Shown: positions 52,053-60,016 of the stretch, one piece after another
Layout: every line of letters starts with the position of its first letter
Position numbering within the stretch: the first letter of the stretch is position 1
NCBI RefSeq assembly: GCF_030347995.1
Contig: NZ_JAQIBC010000001.1
Location: 248,001 to 312,000 of the forward strand
DNA: 64,000 nucleotides
Direction of reading: 5' to 3'
Source of the DNA: Sulfurovum xiamenensis
Lineage (GTDB): Bacteria; Campylobacterota; Campylobacteria; Campylobacterales; Sulfurovaceae
The notes under the pieces: generated by a model
The model's database searches: none
What the model was told of the DNA's origin: nothing
Seen by the model: the letters and a program-made list of their open reading frames with translations, nothing else
Position numbers and translations under genes: made by a program

Positions 52053-52073
52053 CTTTAGTGTTATTGACTAAAG
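52053..52073. promoter_or_regulatory. HAIR-like operator upstream of htpG
   Basis: CTTTAGT-N7-ACTAAAG is a perfect inverted repeat, extendable by one more pair. It differs from the HspR HAIR consensus (CTTGAGT-N7-ACTCAAG) by a single symmetrical base. It lies 15 bp upstream of the -35 region of htpG and between htpG and the divergent phosphatase gene. Confidence 0.55.
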
Positions 52074-52105
52074 TATTTTTGTTTTAAAATATTTCTTTAT
52101 CTTGC

Positions 52106-52111
52106 TATAAT
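52106..52111 (+). promoter_or_regulatory. -10 box 6 nt before the SixA-like gene
   Basis: TATAAT followed by AAAAAT and then ATG at 52118. There is no Shine-Dalgarno sequence, and the transcript would begin at the start codon. Confidence 0.5.
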
Positions 52112-52117
52112 AAAAAT

Positions 52118-52609
52118 ATGAAAAATTTATACCTTATAAGACATGCAAAATCAGATTGGAGTGATGAGAGTCAAAGTGACTTCGATAGGGGTCTCAATAA
52201 AAGAGGTGAAAAAGCGATCCCTACCATGGCAAATGCACTCAAAGAGAAAAAAGTAATGCCGAATCTCATACTCTCCAGTTCAGCCAAAAGAGCCCAACTC
52301 ACAACCAAAGGTTTAGCCAAAGAGATAGGTTATACTGGAAAAATAAAATATATCGATGCTCTTTATATGGCAGAACCTCTGGATGTCATTTCCATTATTA
52401 AAGAGATCAAAGACAAATATGATGATGTGTTTATCGTTGGGCACAATCCCGAAACAACTGAATTAACAGACCTGATGCTCGATGACTACATTGACAATGT
52501 GCCTACTTTAGGTATCGTCGCTTTGAAACTTCCTATCAAGCATTGGAAGAAATTAAAACCCGAAAAAGCAAAACTGAACTTTTTTATTTACCCCAAAATG
52601 TATACATGA
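52118..52609 (+). CDS. SixA-type histidine phosphatase
   Basis: A 163-residue histidine-phosphatase-superfamily protein: the RHG-like motif is LYLIRHAKSDWSDE, with NKRGEKA, LSSSAKRAQLT and the second His in VFIVGHNPETTEL. In E. coli SixA dephosphorylates HPr-like or HPt phosphohistidines; the target here is unknown, though an HPt protein is encoded at 62.5 kb. It has a TATAAT 6 nt before its ATG and is divergent from htpG. Confidence 0.85.
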   Translation: MKNLYLIRHAKSDWSDESQSDFDRGLNKRGEKAIPTMANALKEKKVMPNLILSSSAKRAQLTTKGLAKEIGYTGKIKYIDALYMAEPLDVISIIKEIKDKYDDVFIVGHNPETTELTDLMLDDYIDNVPTLGIVALKLPIKHWKKLKPEKAKLNFFIYPKMYT

Positions 52610-52612
52610 CCT

Positions 52613-53215
52613 TTACTCTTTCCACTCTAGACTCTCTATAGAAAGTTTTTCGTTTGAGAATGGCTCGACAATGACATCGATCTGATCCAGTGTATAGCGT
52701 AAAGGAAAACCTATATTTGAATTTCTGGCCGTGCTTTCAAGGATAAAGTATTTCTTTCCATTGATCCAGAACCCTTTTGTCTTATCCATTCGTTTATCCT
52801 CTATAGCTGTAATGACGAAAATGTGTTTAGGTACCAAAACAAAATAGGCTTCTATCCCTAATGCATGTAGCATAGAAATAAGTAAATTACTCTTATCATC
52901 ACAATCTCCAAAATTCTGCTGTATTGTTTTTTGTGCAGAATACTGCTGAAAAGTGTTGGTCTGGTAAGGGATATTGGTCACAAAATCCAATAAGGATTGT
53001 ATTTTACAGAGTTCATCGGAACAATGCGCTGTTAGTGCAAATGCTTTCTCTTGTATCTCTTGGGAGGTCGTAACATAGGATCTATAGAACCCATTAGATG
53101 TACCTATATGGGTCCTGTCTACGATATCCATCGCTCTGATCGTACCGTAGATAAAGGCTATAAAAGAAATAGCCATAATAAGAAGGGATAGATGTTTTTT
53201 ACTTTCGCTTGTCAT
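52613..53215 (-). CDS. membrane-anchored transglutaminase-like protein
   Basis: A 200-residue protein with an N-terminal signal anchor (LLIMAISFIAFIYGTIRAMD) and a transglutaminase-like cysteine-protease fold. Cys in NFGDCDDKSNLLISML, His in VPKHIFVITAI and a later Asp/Asn would make the triad. Such periplasmic proteins are often proteases or peptidoglycan-active. It is convergent with the SixA-like gene (3 bp apart) and follows the repeat lipoprotein gene. Confidence 0.7.
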   Translation of the reverse strand: MTSESKKHLSLLIMAISFIAFIYGTIRAMDIVDRTHIGTSNGFYRSYVTTSQEIQEKAFALTAHCSDELCKIQSLLDFVTNIPYQTNTFQQYSAQKTIQQNFGDCDDKSNLLISMLHALGIEAYFVLVPKHIFVITAIEDKRMDKTKGFWINGKKYFILESTARNSNIGFPLRYTLDQIDVIVEPFSNEKLSIESLEWKE

Positions 53216-53251
53216 ACCAAAACTACACCCATTTCAAAATATATTTTCTTA

Positions 53252-54415
53252 TTATTCTTCAGCTGATTTACAACCCTGTTTTTCACGTTCAGTTAAAAGT
53301 TCTTTACGTTTTCTCTCTGCATCTCTTAACATTTTCTTTTTATTATTACTCACCGTAATCCCCGGTACCGGCATTGCTTGAAGCTTTTCTTCTAAATGAA
53401 AAGCACTGGTATTCTTTACCATAATCATAAATTCATACAGTTCGATCAGTTCTTTATCAAGGGCATCGCATACATCAGAATTGCCTCTCACAGCTTTTTT
53501 GTCAGCTATTTGAGCACTCTCCACCGTCATAAGAGCTTCAACATTCTCCTTTTGACGCTCTGCAGTATCTTCTGCATCTTTTTTCGTTTCCTCACTGACC
53601 ATCTGCACTGTATTCTTTTTCACCGTGATTCCCGCTGCCGGAAGTGCTACAGCTTTTTCTTTCATATCGACAGTACCGATAGGGTTGACCTTGGTTGTCG
53701 ATTCTTCTGGTTTTGTCATTTTTTTATCACTCTGAGTAGATGGTTCAGACACTGACACAGATTTATTGATCTCTTCTTTTCTATCTGATATGTTGGCAGT
53801 GCGTATAGGCATAGGTGTTTTACAATTGTATGTTTGGCGCTCTGCCGTATACTCTGTATATTTCTTCTTTGCATCTCTTAGCATCTGCTTTCTATTGTTA
53901 CTGACTGTAATCCCCGGTACTGACAGTGCTGCAGCTTTTTCTTCCAAATGAAAAGCACTGGTATGGTTAACCATCGCAATAAATTCATTCAGTCTCATCA
54001 GTTTGTTATCGATAGTATCACATCGATCAGATAAGAGAGCAGCTTTACTTACCACTGCCATTTCTGCAGTGCTTGTATGTATAGAAGATTCACAACCGTA
54101 TTTTTGATGCTCTGCAGCATACTCTGCATATTTTTTCTCTGCATCTTTTAGCATTTTTTTTCTATTTGTACTGACCGTGATCCCCGGTACTGTCAGCGCT
54201 GCAGCTTTTTCTTCTAAATGAAAAGCACTGGTGTTTTGTACCACTTGGGTGAACCTATCTAATCTCATCACTTTTTGATCGATCACAGTACAAGGATTAG
54301 AAGATAAAGAAGGGGTACCTACTACAGCCATTTTATCAGCCATTTGACCACTGCAGGCGGTCATAAATGTAGCAATAGCAACAGACAAGAAAGTGTAAAA
54401 AAAAGTTTGTTTCAT
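53252..54415 (-). CDS. lipoprotein with 67-residue Cys-bounded repeats, unknown family
   Basis: A 387-residue lipoprotein (signal ending FMTAC, lipidated Cys21). It contains three full repeats, each opening with Cys and closing with Cys exactly 66 residues later: C42-C108, C132-C198, C316-C382. The core of each is NTSAFHLEEK, PGITVS.N, then a basic helix [KR]KKML[RK]DA. A fourth, degenerate unit lies at about 249-293 and lacks both Cys. I do not recognise the family. The equal spacing suggests one disulfide per repeat in the periplasm. The start at 54415 has AAAGGA upstream. It lies 36 bp before the transglutaminase-like gene. Confidence 0.7.
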   Translation of the reverse strand: MKQTFFYTFLSVAIATFMTACSGQMADKMAVVGTPSLSSNPCTVIDQKVMRLDRFTQVVQNTSAFHLEEKAAALTVPGITVSTNRKKMLKDAEKKYAEYAAEHQKYGCESSIHTSTAEMAVVSKAALLSDRCDTIDNKLMRLNEFIAMVNHTSAFHLEEKAAALSVPGITVSNNRKQMLRDAKKKYTEYTAERQTYNCKTPMPIRTANISDRKEEINKSVSVSEPSTQSDKKMTKPEESTTKVNPIGTVDMKEKAVALPAAGITVKKNTVQMVSEETKKDAEDTAERQKENVEALMTVESAQIADKKAVRGNSDVCDALDKELIELYEFMIMVKNTSAFHLEEKLQAMPVPGITVSNNKKKMLRDAERKRKELLTEREKQGCKSAEE

Positions 54416-54480
54416 AAGAGATTCCTTTAAAATATTATCACCGAAGCGTCTCAAATAAACGTCATGGTATTGGTGTAAAA

Positions 54481-54771
54481 TTACTGTAAACGCTTTTGGG
54501 TAACCGCATCCGGTTCAACTTCACATAACATTGTATCTTGTCCACAATGACGGCAGGTTGTTCTGACTGTAAATATATACCAGCCATTTTTATCTTTCAA
54601 TAGGGAATTACCACATTTGGGACAGTTGATGCGGCTTTGAAGTATGGCAAAGACCATTGCTACTCCTAGCTGAAGTGTACTATGTGTATAAAAGATTGAC
54701 AAGATAATAAAAAGACCGACCATCACACCTAGGAGAATATACTTAATATATGCGGGGATACATTTCATCAT
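54481..54771 (-). CDS. small membrane protein with zinc ribbon
   Basis: A 96-residue protein with two hydrophobic helices (ILLGVMVGLFIILSIFYTH and the following segment), then a zinc-ribbon-like C-terminus: NCPKCGNSLL and TCRHCGQDTML. No function is recognised. The pattern resembles small membrane proteins that use a rubredoxin-like knuckle for metal or partner binding. It is separated by about 65 bp from the repeat lipoprotein and may be a separate unit. Confidence 0.5.
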   Translation of the reverse strand: MMKCIPAYIKYILLGVMVGLFIILSIFYTHSTLQLGVAMVFAILQSRINCPKCGNSLLKDKNGWYIFTVRTTCRHCGQDTMLCEVEPDAVTQKRLQ

Positions 54772-54943
54772 TCTATTTCCTTTTTATTTGTAAATACTAT
54801 TGTAACACAATGGACTTGCATCTAACGGTATAGCTATGATTCTATTTCTTTCTCATTGGTATTGGATTCAAGGGTTGTTAAGAAGAAGCTTGCGAAGTCA
54901 CATGACTGACTGAACAAACTCCCATAAGATCAAATAGGAGAAA

Positions 54944-56482
54944 CTACTCCCACTCGATCGTTGCAGGAGGCTTAGAGCTGATATCATACACGACTCTATT
55001 GATCCCATCAATCTCATTAATGATTCTTCTACTCATCCCTTCAAGTACATCATGTGGGATATGTGCAAAAGTAGCAGTCATACCATCCACTGATTCAACC
55101 ATACGGATACATACCGTATTGTCATACGTACGGTTGTCCCCCATCACACCTACAGACTGTACATTCAGCAGTACCGTAAATGCCTGCCATACTTTGTCAT
55201 AGTAACCTGTAGCTTTCAACTCCTCTTGCATGATCGCATCTGACTCACGAAGCAGTCTCAAAGCCTCTTCATTCACATCACCCATGACTCTTATCGCAAG
55301 ACCAGGCCCAGGGAATGGATGTCTACCTATCATATGCTTTGGAAGGCCAAGCTCAAGACCCAGTTTTCTTACCTCATCTTTAAATATCTCTCTCAGCGGT
55401 TCAACCAGTTCAAATGTCATCCAGTCAGGAAGTCCACCTACGTTATGGTGAGATTTGATCGTCTTTGATGGCCCTTTGACCGAGACCGACTCGATGACAT
55501 CTGTATAGAGCGTTCCTTGCGCCAGGAAACTTACATCTGTATGTTTCTTTGCTTCTTTATCAAATACTTCAATGAACTTCTCACCGATCGCTTTTCTCTT
55601 GGTCTCTGGGTCCGTTACCCCTGCCAGTGCTTCCATGAACTCTTGTTTTGCATCGATCGTGATCAAAGGTATACCGACCAATTTAAACATATCCTGTACC
55701 TGCTCTGCTTCATCTTTACGAAGTAATCCCTGATCCACAAATACACAGATCAGTTGTTCTTTAGGTAATGCTTCGTTGAGCATAGCAGCAACAACAGAAG
55801 AGTCTACTCCCCCACTTACACCACAAAGGACTTTTCTGTCACCTACTTGAGCTCTTATCGCGGCAATCTTCTCTTTAGCAAAGCTCCCCATGTTCCAAGT
55901 ACTGTCACAACCACAGATGTGCTTCGCAAAGTTCTTCAACATCGCAGTACCCTCAACAGAGTGATGTACTTCCGGGTGGAATTGGAATGCATAGATGTTT
56001 CTACTCTCATTGGCTATAGCTGCATACGGAGAGTTTTCACTTGTTCCGATCACTTCAAAACCATCAGGTATACGTTCTGCTCTATCGCCATGACTCATCC
56101 ATACGATAGAGTCATTTGAGATATTGTTGAAGATACCGCCATTGTTTTCTATGTGAAGTTTTGCTTTTCCGTATTCATGATGATCCGCTGCAATCACGCT
56201 TCCGCCAAAGTGCTGTGTGATAAGCTGCATACCATAACAGATACCCAAGATAGGTAGTCCTAGATCCCACACGCCATCATCTGGTTTATACGCATCTTCC
56301 GCATAAACAGAAGCCGGGCCGCCAGAAAGGATAATACCTTGCGGCTTTCTGGCCTTAATGTCTTCAATACTCTCGCGATACGGTACCACTTCTGTATAAA
56401 CACCACTCTCTCTCAGTTTTCTAGCGATAAGCTGCGTATATTGTGATCCGAAGTCTAAGACTAATATAGGTACTTGTTTCAT
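54944..56482 (-). CDS. guaA: GMP synthase (glutamine-hydrolysing)
   Basis: A 512-residue enzyme converting XMP to GMP. The class I amidotransferase domain has [26 protein letters not shown] (nucleophile Cys) and [10 protein letters not shown]. The ATP-pyrophosphatase domain has [18 protein letters not shown], and the C-terminal dimerisation part has [14 protein letters not shown] and the end PPATIEWE. I chose the ATG at 56482, with AAGGA 6-7 nt upstream; an adjacent ATG (56485) and a longer frame to 56518 exist. Single-gene unit. Confidence 0.97.
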   Translation of the reverse strand: MKQVPILVLDFGSQYTQLIARKLRESGVYTEVVPYRESIEDIKARKPQGIILSGGPASVYAEDAYKPDDGVWDLGLPILGICYGMQLITQHFGGSVIAADHHEYGKAKLHIENNGGIFNNISNDSIVWMSHGDRAERIPDGFEVIGTSENSPYAAIANESRNIYAFQFHPEVHHSVEGTAMLKNFAKHICGCDSTWNMGSFAKEKIAAIRAQVGDRKVLCGVSGGVDSSVVAAMLNEALPKEQLICVFVDQGLLRKDEAEQVQDMFKLVGIPLITIDAKQEFMEALAGVTDPETKRKAIGEKFIEVFDKEAKKHTDVSFLAQGTLYTDVIESVSVKGPSKTIKSHHNVGGLPDWMTFELVEPLREIFKDEVRKLGLELGLPKHMIGRHPFPGPGLAIRVMGDVNEEALRLLRESDAIMQEELKATGYYDKVWQAFTVLLNVQSVGVMGDNRTYDNTVCIRMVESVDGMTATFAHIPHDVLEGMSRRIINEIDGINRVVYDISSKPPATIEWE

Positions 56483-56603
56483 CATCTTTCCTTGTATATG
56501 TATGGTTAAATCTTTCAAAAAAAACTTAACTATAAAAATACGTTTTTAGTAGTTCTAAGGGATATTCAGAACTACTAATTCCATAAACCAAACCTACGTA
56601 AGG

Positions 56604-57950
56604 TTACGCGCCTATTCCAAGTATAAGAAACTGCACATACCAGACAGAGACAGATACGATATAACCTACCAGTACGGTCCAAGCCAGTTTTAAATGTGCA
56701 CCAAATGTATAGATACCATGAAGTTTACCCATGACACCCACACCGGCAGCAGAACCAAACGAGATAAGTGAACCACCCACACCGGCAGTCAGTGTTACAA
56801 GCATCCACTGTGCATGTGCAGAAGCACCCATGTCCGGACTTGACTTAAGTACTGCTGACATCACAGGTACGTTATCCACGATTGCAGAAAGGAATCCTAC
56901 CCCGATATTCACGGTAGTTGCACCAAACTGAGAATAAAGTGCCGTGAAATATTCTAAGAAACCTAAAAAGTGAAGCCCGCCAACCGCAGCTAAAATACCA
57001 AAGAAGAAAAGCAGTGTATCATTTTCAATTTTAGCAATGAATGAGAAAACATTGACCGGAGGACATACAATACCATCACTATCATATCTTACTTCTCTGC
57101 TCATTCTATAAATATAGAGTTTAAGCACAGCCAAACCGAACATCATTCCCCACATTGCAGGCAGATGAAGCACTTGGTGCGAGAGAACTGCTGAAGCAAT
57201 GGTTAAAGCGAAAAGACCCATGATCACTTTTCCACCTGCAGAAATATACACCTTTTTTTCATCAGCTGCAAATGGTGGTGTACCGTTCGGTACAAAACGG
57301 CTCAATAGAAATGCCGTGACAAACCAGCCCAGTATAGATGCAGGGAAAAGATAAAGGAAATCAACAAATGCCCCCTTGCCATCAACCCATACCATCAATG
57401 TAGTGATATCACCAAACGGTGACCAGGCACCACCTGCATTTGCCGCAACAACGATATTGATCGCGGAAGGTACAATAAAGGCTTTATTCGTCTTATCAAT
57501 GGTGATCAATACCGTTGAAAGGATCAATGCTGTGGTGAGGTTATCGGCAACAGGAGAAATGAAGAAAGCCAAAAGACCTGTGATCCAGAACAGTTTTTTA
57601 TAGCTATACCCTTTAGAGACAAGATTGTAACGTAAAGCAGAAAACACATTCCTATCGATCATCGCTTCAATATAGGTCATAGCCACATAAAGGAAGAAGA
57701 ATATCCCTGCGATCTCATAAATAAGCAACTCTATTTCGTGGTGCAGATGTGCCCCGTCTAAACCATTGATAGCATAATAGACACCGATCAACATAAAGAT
57801 CATTGTTCCTGCAAAAAGTGCCGGTTTTGCTTTGTTTATAAGGTATTTATCTTCCGCTGCAATAAAGTAGTATCCTACGACAAATATGATAAGTGAAGCG
57901 ATCCCCACCCATGTGGTTGTCAAATCTGTGTGTAATATCTCTGTGGTCAT
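56604..57950 (-). CDS. nhaD: NhaD-type Na+/H+ antiporter
   Basis: A 448-residue membrane protein with about 12 helices. Hallmarks of NhaD/ArsB-like IT-superfamily antiporters are visible: FFISPVADNLTTALILS, AANAGGAWSPFGDITTLMVW and VGFLSAIVDNVPVMSAVL with AGVGGSLISFGSAAGVG. It exports Na+ or Li+ in exchange for protons, common in marine Campylobacterota. The ATG at 57950 follows GGAG by 8 nt; the frame is open to 57995 but lacks a site there. It lies 51 bp after nadB. Confidence 0.88.
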   Translation of the reverse strand: MTTEILHTDLTTTWVGIASLIIFVVGYYFIAAEDKYLINKAKPALFAGTMIFMLIGVYYAINGLDGAHLHHEIELLIYEIAGIFFFLYVAMTYIEAMIDRNVFSALRYNLVSKGYSYKKLFWITGLLAFFISPVADNLTTALILSTVLITIDKTNKAFIVPSAINIVVAANAGGAWSPFGDITTLMVWVDGKGAFVDFLYLFPASILGWFVTAFLLSRFVPNGTPPFAADEKKVYISAGGKVIMGLFALTIASAVLSHQVLHLPAMWGMMFGLAVLKLYIYRMSREVRYDSDGIVCPPVNVFSFIAKIENDTLLFFFGILAAVGGLHFLGFLEYFTALYSQFGATTVNIGVGFLSAIVDNVPVMSAVLKSSPDMGASAHAQWMLVTLTAGVGGSLISFGSAAGVGVMGKLHGIYTFGAHLKLAWTVLVGYIVSVSVWYVQFLILGIGA

Positions 57951-58001
57951 TAATTGTTCTCCTAATTCTTTGGTATGCCATATCTGTCCATACATGGAAC
58001 G

Positions 58002-59453
58002 TTATAAAGACTCTATATAGTGCGAGCCCAAAGACTCTTTTCTCGCAAGTGCTGCATCTACAATGGCAGAAGCAGTATTTAGTCTAAGTTTAAGTAATCT
58101 GCCTATCTCTTTATTTTTCATATCATAAATGAGATTTTTAGCTTCATGCAAACCTTTTCTTGTCCTGATAATCCCTATATCATCCCACATCACTTGACGC
58201 AATTTTTGTTTATAGATTTTATCGTTTTCTTTGTGCAGAATATTACCGTAATCTTTCTCAAAAAGAGGTGTTTTCATGGCTTTATGCTCTTTGGAAAGCA
58301 GATGGTCCACTGCACGTTTCGCAAAGACCACCCCTTCAAGCAGTGAATTGGATGCAAGACGATTTGCACCATGCACACCTGTTCTAGCGGCTTCACCTAT
58401 GACATAAAGCCCTTCCATACCGTCTATACAGCCATTGGTATCGCATTTAATACCCCCATTAGAGTAGTGAAATGCAGGAGAAATAGCGATCTTATCTTTC
58501 GGAAATTTATAGCCAAGTCTGGCAAAAGTATGTGTGATATTAGGGAAACGATGTTCAAACCATTTCTCTTCGAACATGGAAAAATCAAGATAAGCTTTTT
58601 GTCCCGTTTTTCGCTTATGATTGAAAATACCGCGAGCCACAATATCACGACTGGCCAATTCTCCTCTTTCGTCATAATCAAACAGGAAACGTCTTCCCTC
58701 TTCATCCACTACATGTGCACCCTCTCCCCTAAGTGCTTCAGTCAGTAACAGTTTTCTTGCAAAAGGGGTCTCAACAAATACCGTAGGGTGAAACTGCATA
58801 AATTCCATATCCGCAAGTTCTATACCTTTTTCCACACAAATACCATGAATATCAGCACTAACGGTACGGGAGTTTGTATTATACGCATAAAGAGAGCCTA
58901 TACCTCCAGAAGCGATGATCACATCATCCGCATAGATAGTCGTCGGTTCATAATTAACCGTTGCTTTGACTCCAAAACATCTGCCATTGTCTATAAGCAG
59001 ATCATAGACCAGTGTATTTTTCTGAAGTTGGTGTTTGTTTTGTACCATCATAAAGTAGTGCATATAACGTCCCGTCGCATCTCCCCCTGCATGGATGATA
59101 CGCTCTACAGAGTGTGCCGCCTCTTTCGTATATAAAAGATTCCCACTTTCATCTGTATCAAACTCCATTCCTCTGGAAATGATATCAGGTGTGGTCTCCA
59201 GTGAAGTACGAGAAAGGATCTCCACAGCCTCTTTATTATTATGATACGAACCTGCAGCCATGGTATCTTCGACATGAAGAGGAATATCCGCTTCATTCAA
59301 AGCGGTTGTCATACCACCCTGGGCATAAAACGTGTTACACTCCCAGGGGATGTCTTTACAGACTACTAAGACTTTTTTACTTGCAGGTAGCTGCATGGCT
59401 GCATAGAGTCCTGCTATACCTGCACCTATAATCAATACATCATACTTCTGCAT
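58002..59453 (-). CDS. nadB: L-aspartate oxidase
   Basis: A 483-residue flavoenzyme making iminoaspartate for NAD biosynthesis. The FAD-binding motif is DVLIIGAGIAGLYAAMQL; later motifs are FYAQGGMTTAL, SGGIGSLYAYNTN and the active-site region EALRGEGAHVVDEEGRRFL, then NGGIKCDTNGCIDGMEGLYV-type sequence and GVHGANRLASNSLLEG. The C-terminal helical domain is somewhat short. It is separated by 2 bp from the small lipoprotein gene upstream, so the two are likely coupled. Confidence 0.93.
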   Translation of the reverse strand: MQKYDVLIIGAGIAGLYAAMQLPASKKVLVVCKDIPWECNTFYAQGGMTTALNEADIPLHVEDTMAAGSYHNNKEAVEILSRTSLETTPDIISRGMEFDTDESGNLLYTKEAAHSVERIIHAGGDATGRYMHYFMMVQNKHQLQKNTLVYDLLIDNGRCFGVKATVNYEPTTIYADDVIIASGGIGSLYAYNTNSRTVSADIHGICVEKGIELADMEFMQFHPTVFVETPFARKLLLTEALRGEGAHVVDEEGRRFLFDYDERGELASRDIVARGIFNHKRKTGQKAYLDFSMFEEKWFEHRFPNITHTFARLGYKFPKDKIAISPAFHYSNGGIKCDTNGCIDGMEGLYVIGEAARTGVHGANRLASNSLLEGVVFAKRAVDHLLSKEHKAMKTPLFEKDYGNILHKENDKIYKQKLRQVMWDDIGIIRTRKGLHEAKNLIYDMKNKEIGRLLKLRLNTASAIVDAALARKESLGSHYIESL

Positions 59454-59455
59454 CT

Positions 59456-59602
59456 TTACCCTTCTGTCTTCGTACTTGTATTGTTCTCTACAGTCTCTTC
59501 TACATAGACAGGGTCAGTTTTGTAGCCACACCCTGTTAAGATGATACAGCAAAGTGATGATATAATCGCTTTATGAAAAAAGCCAATATAATTTTGTCTC
59601 AT
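59456..59602 (-). CDS. LptM-like small lipoprotein
   Basis: A 48-residue gene between nadB and the rightward DUF721 gene. It has a short basic N-terminus (RQNYIGFFHK), a hydrophobic stretch and a perfect lipobox ILTGC, then GYKTDPVYVEETVEN and a polar tail. The L-T-G-C-G-Y-K start of the mature part is that of LptM/YifL proteins, which assist LptD maturation in enterobacteria. ATG at 59600-59602, TAA at 59456-59458, 2 bp before the nadB start. Its first 30 bp overlap the start of the divergent gene at 59573, an unusual head-to-head overlap. Confidence 0.65.
   Translation of the reverse strand: MRQNYIGFFHKAIISSLCCIILTGCGYKTDPVYVEETVENNTSTKTEG
59561..59566 (+). promoter_or_regulatory. -10 box 6 nt before the DUF721 gene
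   Basis: TATAAT followed by CGCTTT and the ATG at 59573. There is no Shine-Dalgarno sequence. The element lies inside the antisense lipoprotein gene. Confidence 0.5.
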
Positions 59603-60016
59603 TTATCTTCTCAGCCTCAGTTTAAATCATTAAAACGGCAGGAGTGTTACCAAAAGTTTATCGATCTTCTGAGTCCCAAATGGCAAAAAGCTATTGCTTT
59701 TGTATACATCAAAGATGAAACACTCTTTATAGCAGTCACACACCCCGGTTTTAAAATGGAACTTAATTATAATAGAGATTTATTAAAAACCCTATTAACA
59801 CAGCTTAACGAACATGATGAAGCGTGTAAGATGATGCAGGCTGAAAAGGTTGTGGTATTTCATAGCAAGTATTATGCGATGCCTCAGGAAAAAGTCTCTT
59901 ATGTCAGTGTCCCGAATTATCATGAACGCGCCAAGGGAAATTTTGAAACACCTTCAGATAACGAACTCAAAGAAAAATTTGAACGTATTAAAGCCATAGT
60001 CACATGCAATCAGTAA
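59573..60016 (+). CDS. DUF721/DciA-like protein
   Basis: A 147-residue protein with the DUF721 pattern: FIDLLSPKWQKAIAFVYIKD, LFIAVTHPGFKMELNYN and LKTLLTQLN. DciA proteins of this group recruit the DnaB helicase in many bacteria; whether this shorter member does is unknown. The mRNA is probably leaderless (TATAAT 6 nt before the ATG). Its last 13 bp overlap the uvrC start, so the two genes are coupled. Confidence 0.6.
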   Translation: MKKANIILSHLSSQPQFKSLKRQECYQKFIDLLSPKWQKAIAFVYIKDETLFIAVTHPGFKMELNYNRDLLKTLLTQLNEHDEACKMMQAEKVVVFHSKYYAMPQEKVSYVSVPNYHERAKGNFETPSDNELKEKFERIKAIVTCNQ

